Of a DNA stretch of 64,000 nucleotides, positions 12,957 through 26,600 are shown piece by piece. The stretch is taken from the NCBI GenBank assembly GCA_905221605.1, contig CAJNDS010002171.1:448501-512500 (forward strand), read 5' to 3'. How positions within the stretch are numbered: position 1 is the stretch's first letter; each line of letters starts with the position of its first letter. The stretch is from Symbiodinium natans (lineage: Eukaryota; Sar; Dinophyceae; Suessiales; Symbiodiniaceae). A program made the translations under genes and the position numbers. The notes under the pieces are model-generated. The model saw only the letters and a program-made list of their open reading frames with translations. It had not been told where the DNA came from and ran no database searches.

Positions 12957-13433
12957 CTGCGCCCTGGCGCCTCACGCTTACCGCACGGTTTTGGGTCTAG
13001 GGTCCCAGAGACTCACATACCCCTTAATCAAGGTTCCTTAAAGTATGAGAGGGTTCCGTATAGGGTTTCAGGGAAATTCCTTAATTAAGGGGTATTGGAG
13101 CCTCTGGAATCTAGAGTTTATGGGGTTGAGGGTTTTCCCCGCTTTTCCCCCCCTACAGTAAGACGCGCATGAGGCCTGTGCCCCTCCTCTTAGTGACCTC
13201 GCGGTGACGCCTGGTAAACCTCTGGTGGCCTCTTGGCGACCCCCTTCGTGAACCCTCCGCACCAGGACTGTTACTGCGACTCCTCCATGACGTCTAAGGT
13301 CCGCTGTGCGCCCTTGCCTTCGCCCTCTGCCGCCCGGTGAGCTCCTCACCCTCTAGGCCCTCCCTTCTCGACCTCCCTGTGACTTCTCCGGGCGCTTGTG
13401 CCTCTGGCGACGCCTTAACAAGGGTGCGACCAT

Positions 13434-14650
13434 GGTGACCGGCGAGCCCCTCATCAATCGTCTTTGTCACGCTGGTGTTCTGCTGCCCCCCAAACCCCCC
13501 CCCCCCCCGACGCACGCCGCTGTCTGTGTGCCCGGGTTCGGACAGGTCCGTGACGAATGCGGCCTGCATGACCCTGTAAAATGGGCGCTCGAGCCAGTTG
13601 GACGGGGAGCAAACGCGTGTTTCTGGCGACCCCTGGCGCAAGTCTCACCTTTCGACGCCGTGGTGAAGCTGAACCAAGTGACCCTCGACGTCTACCTCTC
13701 TGAAGGCTCGGGTTGCCCGACAGGTACAGCGACCATCAGTTGCTTTATAGGTTCGTCTACACATTCCTTGCACTCGTCTACTGCCATCTGAACAGCATTT
13801 CGATGCGGGGCCCCGGTGCTGAGCTTTGAGACATCAAGAAAAGGCCGAGACACTCGCAGCGAAGGCTGCAATCAGCAGCGCTGCCATGCAAGCCTGACAA
13901 CCGCAGACAACAATTGAATTTTGGGCTTCTGCAACCCTAGAAACCCCTTGCACACTCGACCACCCAAATGCAACATCTTGCACGAAAGCGCGCGTCTGTC
14001 ATCCCCCTTGACACCGCTGTTGGCTACACCCCCAGCATACCGTTGTCCATCAAGGCTCACAATTCCTGTCTTAGCTTCAGAAACCCACTTTCTCACAACA
14101 AGAGCTGAACAGAACTACGAGCAGGTTTGAAGATTGAAGCTGGGCTGCCTTCATGTTCGCGCACGTTTGAGCACCGTGTTCGTGCACCAGCTCCAGCCAC
14201 AGCAAAACGGCTGCCACACGTCTATGCCAAATATGCCTGGTTTTGAAACTGGAACATCCAAACAGTCCGGGCTCGAGTGGGGCCCATGTAAACTGGATCA
14301 AGCAATGAACGCGAGTTGTGCAGCTGGGGTGTCTCTGTGGAAACATGAAAACATCGGCAAGATGTTTGACGGACCTTCCATGGGCTCAGCTGAAACTTGC
14401 AACTTTAACGCAGAGCTCCGGTGCACTCTGAAAAACCTCAGAAGCAAACTCCCTCGGCACCTGTCCCTTCCGCTGCCGTGACCCCCCACGCCCTCTCCGC
14501 GCCCTCAACGCTCTCAACGCCCTCCCCGCACCCTCCCAGCGCCCTCCTCGCGCCCTCCTCGCGCCCTCCCCGCGCCCTCCCCGCGCCCTCCCCCGCGCCC
14601 TCCTCGTGAAACCCATGTTTTGAAGTCCAACCTTTCCAACCCTACCGACC
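13434..14650. other. Intergenic spacer between AMT copies B and A
   Basis: This lies downstream of the stop of copy B and upstream of the likely start of copy A. From about 13,541 it is almost identical to 29,704-30,794; only a handful of differences are visible over about 1.1 kb, far fewer than in the introns. It must contain the 3' processing signals of one gene and the 5' control region of the next. No TATA box or other promoter motif stands out. Plus-strand open frames here (for example 13,396-13,791) carry no recognisable domain. Confidence 0.6.
14485..14607. repeat. CGCGCCCTCC-type minisatellite
   Basis: Imperfect tandem copies of about 10 bases (CGCGCCCTCC, CTCGCGCCCTC) at the end of the spacer just downstream of the AMT copy B stop codon. 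A shorter copy lies at about 30,650-30,749. Confidence 0.8.
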
Positions 14651-17600
14651 CTACACCGACCCTACCCTTCTAGCCGAATTGAGAGCTTCGAGGGTCTCAA
14701 GGTATCCTTCTGGCTTCAGGTTGCTTTTCGGCATGTTGGGCTTCGTGGCAGCGATGCCGCGTCTGAGTGTCTTCTCCACTCGCTTGACCAGATCCTAAGA
14801 AACGTCGAAGTTTCCCGGATCGGCATGATTAAACTGGCGACTCGGGCCAAACCGGGCATCGCCACGTGTGCATGAATTGAAGGTGCCAGAAGCGCAGCCA
14901 TGGGGCATCCAGCTTGCCGCTTGACACTTCTGGTCTCAGTCTAAGCATGGGGGGGTGCTTCACACGAAGCCCCCCCCAGCGTGGTCACCTCGCCAATCTC
15001 TTGTTGGAAGGCCCCGCACTGGATAAATAAGCGGGCAAAACTGGGCCTCTTTCACGAGCGCACCGCGGAAGACGGCTGAGTTGCCCGAAACCCAACTCGC
15101 AGGCCTTTTCAACCCCCAACCCTTCTACCCCTGAACCCTGATGAGGTTCAAGAGCCCCAACTCTCCACAAAAGCCCCCTAATCTCCCCGAAAGCCCACGA
15201 CATGGATTGGGCCTGAGCCCAGCAGATGCGCTACACAGGCCGGTGCTCACACGGTGCCAGAGACCTCCATCGGCTTCCTTTGAGGTTCAGAGCGCAGGGT
15301 TGCGGGTTTAGGGTTTGGAGTTTTTGGGGTGTAGGGTTTTGGGTTCAGAGTTTTTTGAGGGGTTGGTTGCTTTTGCAAGGGACCCCAGAACCCAAAAAAG
15401 GACACCGGAAACCCAAAAAACCCTAAGCCCCTCACCCCAGACGCCTGAACCCTAAGCCTTAGCCCCAGGCCTCTTCTTAAACCCTTCAACCCTTGGATCC
15501 TAAACCCCTCAACCCCAAATCCTCAACCCCTAAACCAGAGACCCCTTCAAGCCTAAACCCCCCTGACTCAAGCCCTAACAACCACGAACCCTGAAAACCC
15601 TAAGCCCTTCAACCCACGCGAGCCTCGACCCAAACAGAAGCACTTACCGCGCCGGGCGGCTGCGTGTAAGAGTCCGATGCGTTCGGGTTGTACGGATTGA
15701 AGGCATAGGCCTGGCCCAGGGAGGGCTTACAGGGTCAGGGGGATGTCTTTCAGGGCCTTAGGGCTTGGAGACGTATTCATAGTGGGGTTCTTGGGCCTTA
15801 GGCCTTGTGGGGGTTTGGGCCTTGATGGATGCAGCGTAGGGTCGTGGATTTCAGGAGCCAAGGCCTTGGCTTCGGGGTTTAGGGTTTAGGGTGTAGGGTT
15901 GAGGGAAGTCTTCGGGTTTAGGGCTCAGACACCAAGAGTTCACGTTTTGAAGAGAGAGCCGATCTTGGGAGCCTTCGGCGGGGAGTGCGAGTGCATGTCG
16001 TAGCCGATCTTCTCCGTGTGGTCATCGATGCGGAGCAGCCCGGAAAACTGGGGGGGCGTTCGCCGAGGATTTTCGTTTCAAGGCTTAAGGGTTTTGAGGG
16101 CTTCCAGGGCTTTTTATTGAGGGTTCTCAGGGTTTAAAGTGCTTGTAGGGCTATTCGGCTTTTGGGGCCGTTTGGGGTGTAAAGGGCTTGTGGGGGTTGG
16201 GGAGGCTTTCGGGGAGGTTTGGCTTGAAACCCTTTCATTCTTTAGAATCCTTTATGAGGATTTTCAGGGCCTAAACCCGAATTGAACCCTAAGGTCCCGG
16301 ACCCGAAAGCCTTCAAGCACAGGAAGGCGAGAGTGGAGAGCGACCCGGCCCAGGCCACGATGGCCACGATCAACACCAGCTGCGCGCCGACGCCGGCTCC
16401 TCCGGCGCGCTGAGGGGGGCGGGGGGGAGAGGGGGGGAGGAAGTGAGAGGGGCGCCATGGAAACAAAAGAGCAGCAGGAAGTTCACAGAGACTCACTGAA
16501 GCCTTCCCGTGCCCCTTCTTCATGCCTCCAAGGCCGCTGAGGCACTGTCCGTCCTCGCTGGATCACGAGACCCTCAACCCTTGAGGGTGTGGAGGGCTTT
16601 ACAGGATTCAGGGTGGAGAAATGTGGAGAAGTTGAGGGCTTCGGCCTTTTGGGACTGCCGCAGGTTTCGTGCGTCCATGAGGGTCCTCTCCGGCCATGCA
16701 GCTGAAGCCGCTCCACCCGTGGTAGTGGTCGAAGCCCCTCCCCCAGTCGAAGAGGCCGGCTGCAATGAGCCTGAGATCGGCTCTGAAGGCGCTTTTGGCG
16801 CTTTGAGGACAAGCTCCGGAGCCCAACCCCATATCATAGGGGTTCTTCTTTCCCAAATTGTATAGAGAAACCCGCACAACGCATTTGCAAGGCCCCACCG
16901 TGTCCGCCAAACTAGAAATAAGCTCGGGGCGCGCATTTTTTCGTACGTCTACCATGTGACATGTGAGGATACCTTACATACCCTTCCACCAAGGAGCCCC
17001 CAGAATCCGCAGGCTCCGTGCACGGCGCTGGCATCCACTGGGTCGTCGATCTTCATCTTCACCTCGGCGTCTGTGGCTTGGATGGGGGTTTTGGGGGCTT
17101 GCGCCTTCTCAGCAGCTTATAGAATTGTGAGGGCGTAGACTCCCTGAAGAGGTGCGGGATCTGTGGTGCGATGCGTGTGTGTTGAGGGCTTCGGGTGTAG
17201 GGTGTGGGGGAAGAACCCCTCAACTGCTGGGCACCGCACCAGGAGCATGGAAGCCGCCTGATAGAAAAAGGCGCCAATGAAGCCAGTAAGCACGGCGCTG
17301 CCGCACTCCTCTTCATGCGCTTTTTGGGGAATCTACCCACATCTTCCCGTTCACGTCCCTGTAAAAACGACGATCACAGGCATGTATGTAGAAAGATTTG
17401 TGTATACCTTTTGTACTCACCCGTCCCCACGATAACCACAAGTAGGCTACCTTTTCAGTCAGGATTCCCCGTTGCGGGGCTTCATCCCCTGGGCCGATGA
17501 TTCGCAAGCACATTGAGAACAAGCCCCCCAGAAGCTCTAATTCCAGAAGGCTCCAAAAAACAAGCCACCATTCGAGGCTCTCTCACAGTTACCCGCAACA

Positions 17601-20600
17601 TAAAACATAAAGCAGCCTAAACCCTAAACAGGAGGAAAGGGGGCTCAGGGTTCTATCGGGTTTAGGGTTTAGGGTTCAGGGTGACTTGCAGCTCAAAAGC
17701 AAAAAGGTTCGTTTGGGCACCTGCGTGATTTTGAGTAAGGGCCCCTTCATATGGGATACTTTGAATGCTTGTTTTTACACCTAGGACACATCCTTTTTGA
17801 CCAAAAAAGGAAGTCTTCAAGGCTTAATTACTCAGGCTTCCGACCTCCTCCATTTGTCCATTTATGCCGTTGAGGTCAACCTTTCTGACTGTGAGAGGCG
17901 AGGCGCCATGTTCCCGCAACCCGCGGTGATGGACACCAACCCGGAAAGAATGCCGTTGCAGAGTGCACCGACGTCGTACTTGCGCACCAGCAGAAACTTC
18001 AGCATGAATACCTGGGATTCAGTATAGCGCCACTTGCGAAGGAAAAACAGGGTCCAGGAAAAAGATGAAAAGTCAGAAGTTCAAAACCACAAATAACCAC
18101 CAGTAGTCGCTACTGATCATTCAAGCTCAAGACTGTCTAGTCATCATAAATGTAATGATTAAGAATCATCAATAGCCATGAAAAGAATCACTGATTAATC
18201 AGCTTAGGACGCAACTGGGTCGGCGCGATCACGGGCCTCCAGCCCGCCGCAGCAAATACACTGTGCACCCTTTTATCCAGGCCCTTTCTTTGCTTTGGGC
18301 TTGGGGGCGGGGGCGTCGGGTTCTCATTAGTTTTAGAGTGAAGTAATTGCAAGTAATTTCGGGAAGTTTCTGGGACTACTGTATACAGGGGGGCAGCTGC
18401 CTTCGAAGTCCCTCTTGAGAAGCAGGCTTTGGGGGATATCATCAAGTAGGTGCGTCTGGGGGCAGAGTTGCCGCCAAAAATGAGGTCAGGGTTTCGGGTT
18501 TTGCGGGTTTATTGGGGCTTATTTAGGGTTTAGTTGGGGCTTTCTTTTGGGTGTGTTTCGGGTTTGGTTTTCTAGGGCTTGTTTAGGGTTTAGGGTTAAA
18601 CCCCAGCAATCCAACCCCCGCCGGCAACCCGGATGCGGAGATTCCGCAGGTGGCCGCCGAGAGCCTTGCGAGGTTTCGCAGGGTGCGAGGTCCTATAGGG
18701 TTTGGGGTTTAAAGTTTAAAGTTTATAGGTCCAGGGGCCACTGAAAGGTTAAACCCGAAACCCCTACACCTGAGTTTATAGGTCCAGGGGCCCCTGAAAG
18801 GTTAAACCCGAAACCCCTACACCTGAACCCCAGACCCATAGAACCCTTAAACTCCAGAAACCCCCCTGCACCCCCCAGAACACTCAAACCGCGCAAACCC
18901 CTTAAGCCCCCTAAGCCCCGAAACCCCCTGAACACCCTAAACCCTAAAAAAAGAACAGAACCTAAACCCCCTGAACCACCCTAAACCCTAAACGCCTGAA
19001 CCTTTTCCTGGCAGGTTCAGAAGCTAGTGCCTCTGGCCGCCCCTTCTTCGGAAAAACGAGTTCTCTTTCTTTGTGGGGTTTCGGGTTTCAGGGTTTAGGG
19101 TTTGGGGTTTGGGGTTTAGGGTGCCGGGCTTAGGGATTAAAGGGTTTAGGGACCGGGCTACTGCAAGATCCAGGGAACGTGGTGTTCATGGCCACCTGCG
19201 CGGCCAGCGCGCCCGTGTCCTCACCAAGGAGCTGCGGGAGAAGGGCTCTTCAGGGGCTCTTCAGGGGTTCCACTAGGGGGGTTTTGTGTGGGGATTTCAG
19301 GGATTGCAGGGCTTTCCTTGGTGTAGTTTTGTGGGGTTTAGGTTGCTAGGGGCTGCTGCTTTGAGGGCTTGAGAACGGTCCTGAGGTCCCTTCTTGAAGC
19401 AGAAAGGGTTGCCGGAGCTCTACAACCCGAAAGCAGGGGCACCCCTGCAACTCCGCAGGAGCAGAGCTCGGCGAGGTTGCGGGCTTTCGGGTACAGGGGC
19501 TGAGGGCGTTGAGGGTGTATAGGGCTTCGGGCTATGCTAAAAAGACCCCCTACACCTCAAAACCCCTTCTTCAACCTTCAGCTGAACCGTGAACAGCGAA
19601 TCCCCAAAGCACCAGGGAGCCTTGTCATGCATGGAAAGTGTGGAGCCAGGATTGAAGCCGTACCTGGGCTTGGGACTCACGAGGGGCCTGAGGGCTTAGG
19701 GCGCGTGAGGACTGAAGGAACTTTCAACAAAGTAAAACCTTCAACCTCTCAAGTACCCGAGAAGCATCTTCCGGGTTCAGGGCTCGGGGTTTAAGGTTTG
19801 GAGCTTTGGGGTTTGGAGGGTGGGTTGCGGGTGTTCGGCTTCGAGACAGTAAGCTCAGAACTCCCGGCCAACCCGTCCACTTCATCGAGGGCGCCAGCCG
19901 AACCAGAGGGCAAAGGTTCCCAGGACGACCAAGGGGATGTTGTGGTACTCGAACTCCTGCGGCTGCGATCGCGCTCCCACGTTCAAGCCCTCGACCCAAA
20001 AAAACCCAAACCTGCGCGCCTCCGGAGCACCCCAATGGGACCTAATGTCTGAAGCCGAAGGCCTGAATAGCTTCAAGCTTCCCGCGAAGATCAAGAATAG
20101 GGATTCAACACAGCTCCAGGGAGGTCCCCAAAATAGAACCACCTGGCACATGCAGGGCTGGCCTTCAAAGACCTACACCGCTAAACCCTAAACCCGAAAC
20201 CCCAAAACCCCAAAGCCCTGAAACCATCTAAACCTGGGAAGCCTCGGGGTTCTCGAAGCGGCCCTGGCGGGGGCCGAGGATGGTGGTGCCAGCGAGGCCG
20301 CAAACGCCTGGAGTAAAGGAAAGTGGGATGGAGGGTTCAAGAGCAAAGGGTTTCCGGTTTAGGGTTTAGGGTTTAGAGTATAGGGTAGTTTAGGTTGTGA
20401 GGAAAGACGGGTTGAGGGCTCAGGAGATGACAGGTTGAGGGCTGTACGGCTGAGAGTTCCGAACCGTTCCTTATGACTCGAACCAAGGAAACTGAAATTC
20501 GTATGATCAGAAGAATCGAAAGTGGTCTAACTCCAAATCTCTCATAGACCTCACACAACATCCGTGCCCCCGAATGAAGCCCTCAACGTTTGAACCCTAA

Positions 20601-23600
20601 ACCCCAAAGCCTTGCGAAGCAAGAACTAAAACACCCAAACGCAACCACCCCCCACCCAGGAGGGCCTCCGCAAAAGTGCACGATGCCAGATCCCGCAAAA
20701 TCCATGTATCCTAGGAGAACGGGCGCAGCATGCCGAAACCTAATCGAACATGGGCTTTCACGTGTTGCCAAGCTTTTGAAATGACCCTAAACCCTCAAAA
20801 CCCTAAACCCAAACACTAAACCGAAGATCTCTGACACAGCGAAACAGCACGATAAAACAGGAATTCCTGGGACTGGCCACCGCCTCTGATGGTTCTTGTT
20901 GGGCTACGTGCATGTGAAAAGGCTGGGGTTCAAGGCTTAGTAGGGTTTAGGGTTTCGGGTTGATTGAGCTTCGGGTTGTCTTTCACTGTGCGCATGTGCT
21001 GACATCGTTTCAGTTTGTCCTGTTCACGCTGTTCACATGTAGCAGGGACCATGTCGCGGCCTAGATCCTAGATGAGACCAAGTAAGCAGCCCATGTCAAC
21101 GAGATGCTCTTGCACTGTTGAATGGAACCTTTTTCAGTGTTTCTACAATTGGACCTCCCTTTCCTTTGGAACTGTATGACCTGCGCATGGTACAGGCCTG
21201 CTGTGCGTCGTGTCTCCCGTTGAGAATACGGTAATTGACCCTTACCAGCCTTACCACCCGGCCCCCTTACCTTGAGGTCTCCAGCCACAACTGCAAGTCT
21301 TCCTGACAAAGCAGCCTCTGAGACACCACCCGCGTGGGCTAATGGTTCTGATACCAGTAATATGGCTCGAGACACTTGAGCGTCTCCGACGCCTGGTGCC
21401 ATTTCTCGTTGACCCATAGCTAAGAGTCCGAGCACTCGAGTCTACTTTATGCTGTAGACTTGGAGGTTCACGGTCGCTTATAAGTTTCTCCACAACTCGG
21501 GTAGCTATGGTTTAAACCTTGCTGCGGGCACTTGTAACCCTACTTAGTCCTACTTATAAGTGCCCATGAACCATCAAGGGTCCCACGTCGAAGATGTTGG
21601 CCAACCAGCCGCCACCCCAGGTCCTCGGCTTGGCACCCGAAACCAAGGAAGGCGGGTTTTTTGTTAAAGGTTTCTTGGGCGGTTTGGGGACTGGCTCCAG
21701 GTGGCTCCCATGTTGCTATGTTTCGTAGCACAAATTACACAGTGTATTGCATGAATTTATGGCTCTGTTGTGCTACATAGTCTGCTTGAAGGAATGGAGG
21801 TCGGCCTTCCGGAAAAGAGAAGCGAAGGTTTCCTTAGGTTTCCTTTTCTTCCCATCTGAGCCCCCCCCCGCTGTGTGCCATCGCAAAGGGTCCAGGCCAC
21901 GATCACCGGGTAGATGAAGCTCGTCATGCAGAACGCGAACCTGGAAGGTTCGGGATTCAGAGCGACTGCTGGGGAGCTTCAGGGCCACAGAAACTCAAGG
22001 TGGCTGGGGGTTTAGGGGGTGAGGATGCAGGGTTCTTGGTGCTTGAAGCTTGGGGGCTCCGGCTTTCAGCAAAGGAGCAGGGCGTAGGTGGGGCTCTTGA
22101 CTCGTTCGGCCACGCATCCACTCACGATCGTAGCCCCGGCTGTGCAGAACGCCCACTGAAAAAACCAGCCTTGGAGTTCGGGGGCGTTTTGAGGTTTCAG
22201 GTCTTGTGGGAATGGGTGCGGGTGTGGTTTCGAGTGCTGCAGCAAAGCAAGCACCGGAGGGGGGTTTTCACGAAACGCAGAACCGCGCTGCTTTCCACGT
22301 CCAGCCCCTCCCTTGGCCAATGACCTTTCGGAAAAAATTGTCGTTTTGGTGTAATTTTCGCAAGAAATACACACCCCGGGCATGCCGCACTTTTGCTCTG
22401 CCAAGCCTGCTCCTGGCCTCTCTGCAAAGTGAAGCTCAATACCCAATAATACCCATCAACCTTCTCCACATGAAAACCAAGAAAGAAAGCGCCCCCACTG
22501 CATCCCTGGCGCTCAGCATCGTGGACTGGCAGTTCCCGTCTTTGCAAGCCACCGGGATGATGACGCCCGAAGCATCCTGCTTCAAGGTAGTTGGCACAGC
22601 GTACGAAACCAAAACCACCCTAAACCCTAAACCCTAAACCCTAAACCCTAAGCCCTAAACCCTAAACCCTAAACCCTAAACTCCCTAATATTCAGAAACC
22701 CATGGCTTGTCTCTCTGTCACTTGAAGGCGGAGCGACCCCCGGACCCTCCGGGGGGGGCACGGATCACGAACTCTGGCACTTATTGCCCACATACCGCTT
22801 CGGGTGCAGGGTTCAGGGGCTTTCTCCCACCTTCTCGTAGAAGCCAAGACCGAAGAAGCCGTCCGTGCCAATGAAAGAGCCCGCTTTCCTGGGGACATTT
22901 CCAAGAAGCCCTGAAAGCCATGAAGCCTTAAACCGTTCAAACCTGGAGCCCTCAACCCTTACAGCGAGCGGTTCCTATGGTTCCTGAACTGACGGGTTGG
23001 ACATGGCTCCCTGACAAGACCTCCACGACCTCCCAAGAGAGGGTCTTCGGAACCCCAAAAGCAACCCCAGATTCGGCCCCCCACCCCCACAACTTCAGGC
23101 CACCCAGAAGAAGAAATTGATTAAAGGTTTACTACGAGTGTTGCTATGATATGTTTTCTTAAAGACCCCTAGAGGAGGTTCAACCACATCAAACAAGCCC
23201 CAAGTCCCCTACGCACCCAAACCCCAAATCCCAAGGCCTTCAAACATCAGCAGCAATTGTGACGAGCTAACATTGTTAAACCAAGCCCTAAAGCCTAGAG
23301 CTCTGAACAGCAACCACAACAACACTATCGTCCCAGTCGCGTTCCGTAAGCGAAGGCCCAGCCGAAGATCCACCAGCCCAACGTCCCCACCGACACGTTC
23401 ACCAGGTTCTTCCTGAAGTTTCGAGGAAGTTCTGTTGGGGACTGGGTGAATGGGGGTCTAGGGGGTTTTGATGCTCAGGGGTCTCAAGGTCTGAAAGCTT
23501 GAGGTCTGCTAACTATGAAGTACATCTGGAGTCCGGGCTATGAGGCATAGGCCTCGGGGCTTGCTGTAGGAGCTGAGCGATGTGGTTGAACACTAAACTG

Positions 23601-26600
23601 CTTGGCTTACGGGGGAGCTTTGGTGCTTAGGGTTGAGGCGCCTTGCTCGGGAAGGCTGTGTGGGCCTTTTTGGGCAGGGTTCCTATAACAAGGATTACAA
23701 CAACTTTTTTTATTTGGAGGGGGGGGAGGGGGGGGTATATTGGGGGGTGCCCCCAATTTCGGAAAATAGCCATCTGTGGGTTCGTGAGGGTTTGAGCCTT
23801 GCAAGCCCGAGCATCATCAGAACGTTGGAGGCGTTCTTCGCACGGCAGCAGCCGGTCTCCAGCATTGCGAAGCCTGCGTCTCCGTGCCCGACAAGGGTTT
23901 AGGGCCTAGGGGCTTCCGAGGTTGGGGGGCGGAGGGTTTTGGGCTTTGGGTTTTGGGTTTAGTGTTTAGGGCTTAGGGTTTAGGGGGCGTTTGGGGTTTA
24001 GGGGTGTTTGGAGGCTGAGGGCTTTGGGGATTATGATTGGGTCGTCGAGTTCAGGAGTCTATGAGCGGCTCGCGCGTAGCGGATCTCTAGAAATTTCTTG
24101 GCGCCCTCGACCCTCAAACCACCCCCTGACACCCCTAAGCTCCAATAAGCCAAGCTTAAAGTCCTAAAATCCCCCCGCCCTCAAACCCTAAATCCCAAAG
24201 CCTACTTGAAGGCTCATGGGTACTTACAACGTAGGGTTGCAAGCACCCCAAATAAGGTTGTAACCGTAGTTGCCCGACTTGTAACTCAGCAGTAAACCCG
24301 AAGCCCTCAACCCTAAGACCCTAAACCTTACTTACAAGTACCCTGCTGAAGCTCCACGTAAAACAGACCTCAAGCGACCGGAGGCCTGCAAGCATGAACA
24401 TGACAAGGGTGATGGTTTTATCGGCGTGCGCCCCTTGAAGAAATCGACACCACCAATGCGGGCGCTCAGCGCCCATCCGCCCTCATCTGGAAGCCGCTGT
24501 GCTTTCGCACAGCTTTCCAGAGTGGAGCAGAACGGACACTCAGCAAGAGCCTCTTCCCTAATACGACGGTACCTAGCCACAGAGAAGACCGCACCTACCA
24601 AGCAACCCCTTTGTTCCTGTCCTACTGCAGCAAATAGGGCCCGAGCCTTTTTCATGACCTTCTCGCTATAAGGCCATGCCGGCCGCAGCAAGCGACTGTC
24701 GATCCTTTGCCGAGCCAAGAACGCAGTCAACCGCTGCTGCCTCCAACTCTTACGGACGCTGTGCGCCGACCTGCTGAGCCATTGCTGGAAAGGAACAGCA
24801 GCGACTGGCCCGGGCCACGAAATTTGCCCCACCTCAGCGTGGGTGAACCCTCCTGGCGTCGCATGCCACCCTAAGCCGTGAAGGTCCCTTCCAAGCTGTC
24901 TAAACCACTGCCCGCCTGAGTACTGAGTGCCCTGCTGTGCCCAGAACTGGAGGGCTCAGGACAAGGCAACAAACGAAGCGTGGATCCCAGCAAACTTGAA
25001 ATCAGTCCAATGCCCATGAAAAAGATGAAAAAGATCCCTAGAACCCGATCGATGCGCCCTCACCGCAAACTTGCAAGCGGAACTTAACTTCAAAGCCGTC
25101 CGGTCGTCCGGCGTCGTCAGCCAACGACCCCAGGTGACTAGGGGAGTCACTCGAGTGCCGCCGAAGGCCGCCTTGAGAGACATCGGTGCATGGCGGTCCG
25201 AGGTTCTTCCCCCGGAGCCCTCTTGCCCAGAACCCTGGCCTGAGAGTCCAGATGACGTGCCTCGAAACCGGCGTGCAGCACGGCGTCCCTGCCTATCGGC
25301 CTTTTGGGGACGACCTTCAGCTTCGCGGTGTTCTCAGCCGAGTCTAAGCATCCAGCCCTGCCAGAAATTCCAGACACGAGCCGCTTGAGGAGCGTTACTG
25401 GCGATGACGTTTCTGTCATCGAACGAAGGGGTCCCCTTGCGGCGTAGACAAGGTAGTCTCGACTGGTCTTTCCTGAATGTACCTTCCGTGTTGAAGCCAT
25501 CTTGAATTGCCCCATGGACGTCGTCGTTGACCAGTGCTTGAAGCCAGCGCCTTACCTGCGGACGCTTTGCCACAGCAGAAGCGATGACACGATTGAACAC
25601 TGAGATCGCCCAGCGCTGCCAGACATCCAAGAAAAGCGTCCACGCACGCACGGGCCAGTCATGGACTTCATCCCCTGTCCACCCGTCGGGGCCCGCAGCG
25701 CTGTGGGTGTTGAACGCCGCCCCGCCTGAAGGTCCAAGGCAGAAAGTTGCCACGACATGGCATGCCCACGAGTGAGCGTGCCGAACTGGAGGCGCTCCAA
25801 CTCCTCGCTGCCGGCATCCCGGTTCCAAATTTGGTTCCAGAAAAATAAACCAGCTCCTCGAAGCCCTCTTTGATGGTAGAGGTGAAACGCCGATCAGTCC
25901 GCATAATGTTCGGAGGCCCGCCGACCGCAATTGGACGTTGAGCGCCCGTCCAAGAACTGAAATCCCGAATGGGCCAATCGGCATGGTCCACCCGGATGTT
26001 GTTGTCTGCTCGGGGCCTGCAAAAGCCTGTGACACACGTTGCATTCCCACTCAAAGTGATTCCCAACCTTGCGCACCTTGTGCTTTGCCCTGTCCTCCCG
26101 CTCACGAAGCACCTGGGCACGATGGAGTTTGAGGCCGGTGCCTGTGGGCCTGAGCGTTACTGGCGAACCCTACCACACAGAAAGGACAAGTCCACTTCCA
26201 CCTACGGGTGGACTCCTTGGGGTCCTCGGCACAGATGGGGGCCTCGGTGCCGTCCCCAACCTGTCTGCGTACTGGAGGTCGATGTCGTCCTCCTTTCCGA
26301 AGAAAGCTTGCCTTGTCCTGTCGGGCTTTAGCCTGTTCTCGCGCTGGCAGTGTTACCCTGCTTGGGACGCTTACAACTCCTCATCGGCCGAGATGCAAAG
26401 ACACCTGCGCAACCTTTGACGATCGTCAGCAGATCTCGCCTGCCACAGCCTTTGAAACTGCGGCTCATAAAAATTTGCCCGTCGCCCCGCCTGCCCTCTA
26501 CAGTTAGCGTTGGTGGCCTCAGCCACCTCGAGGATGAGGTTATTGTATGTGTGCCACAGGCATCCACACGCCCGACACCCCCAGTGAGACCGCTTGTGTT

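Noticed and set aside
13396-13791. Plus-strand 131-codon gene in the AMT spacer
   Set aside because: Proline-rich and without a domain; the poly-C tract differs in length between the two spacer copies and breaks the frame relationship, so it is more likely chance coding potential.
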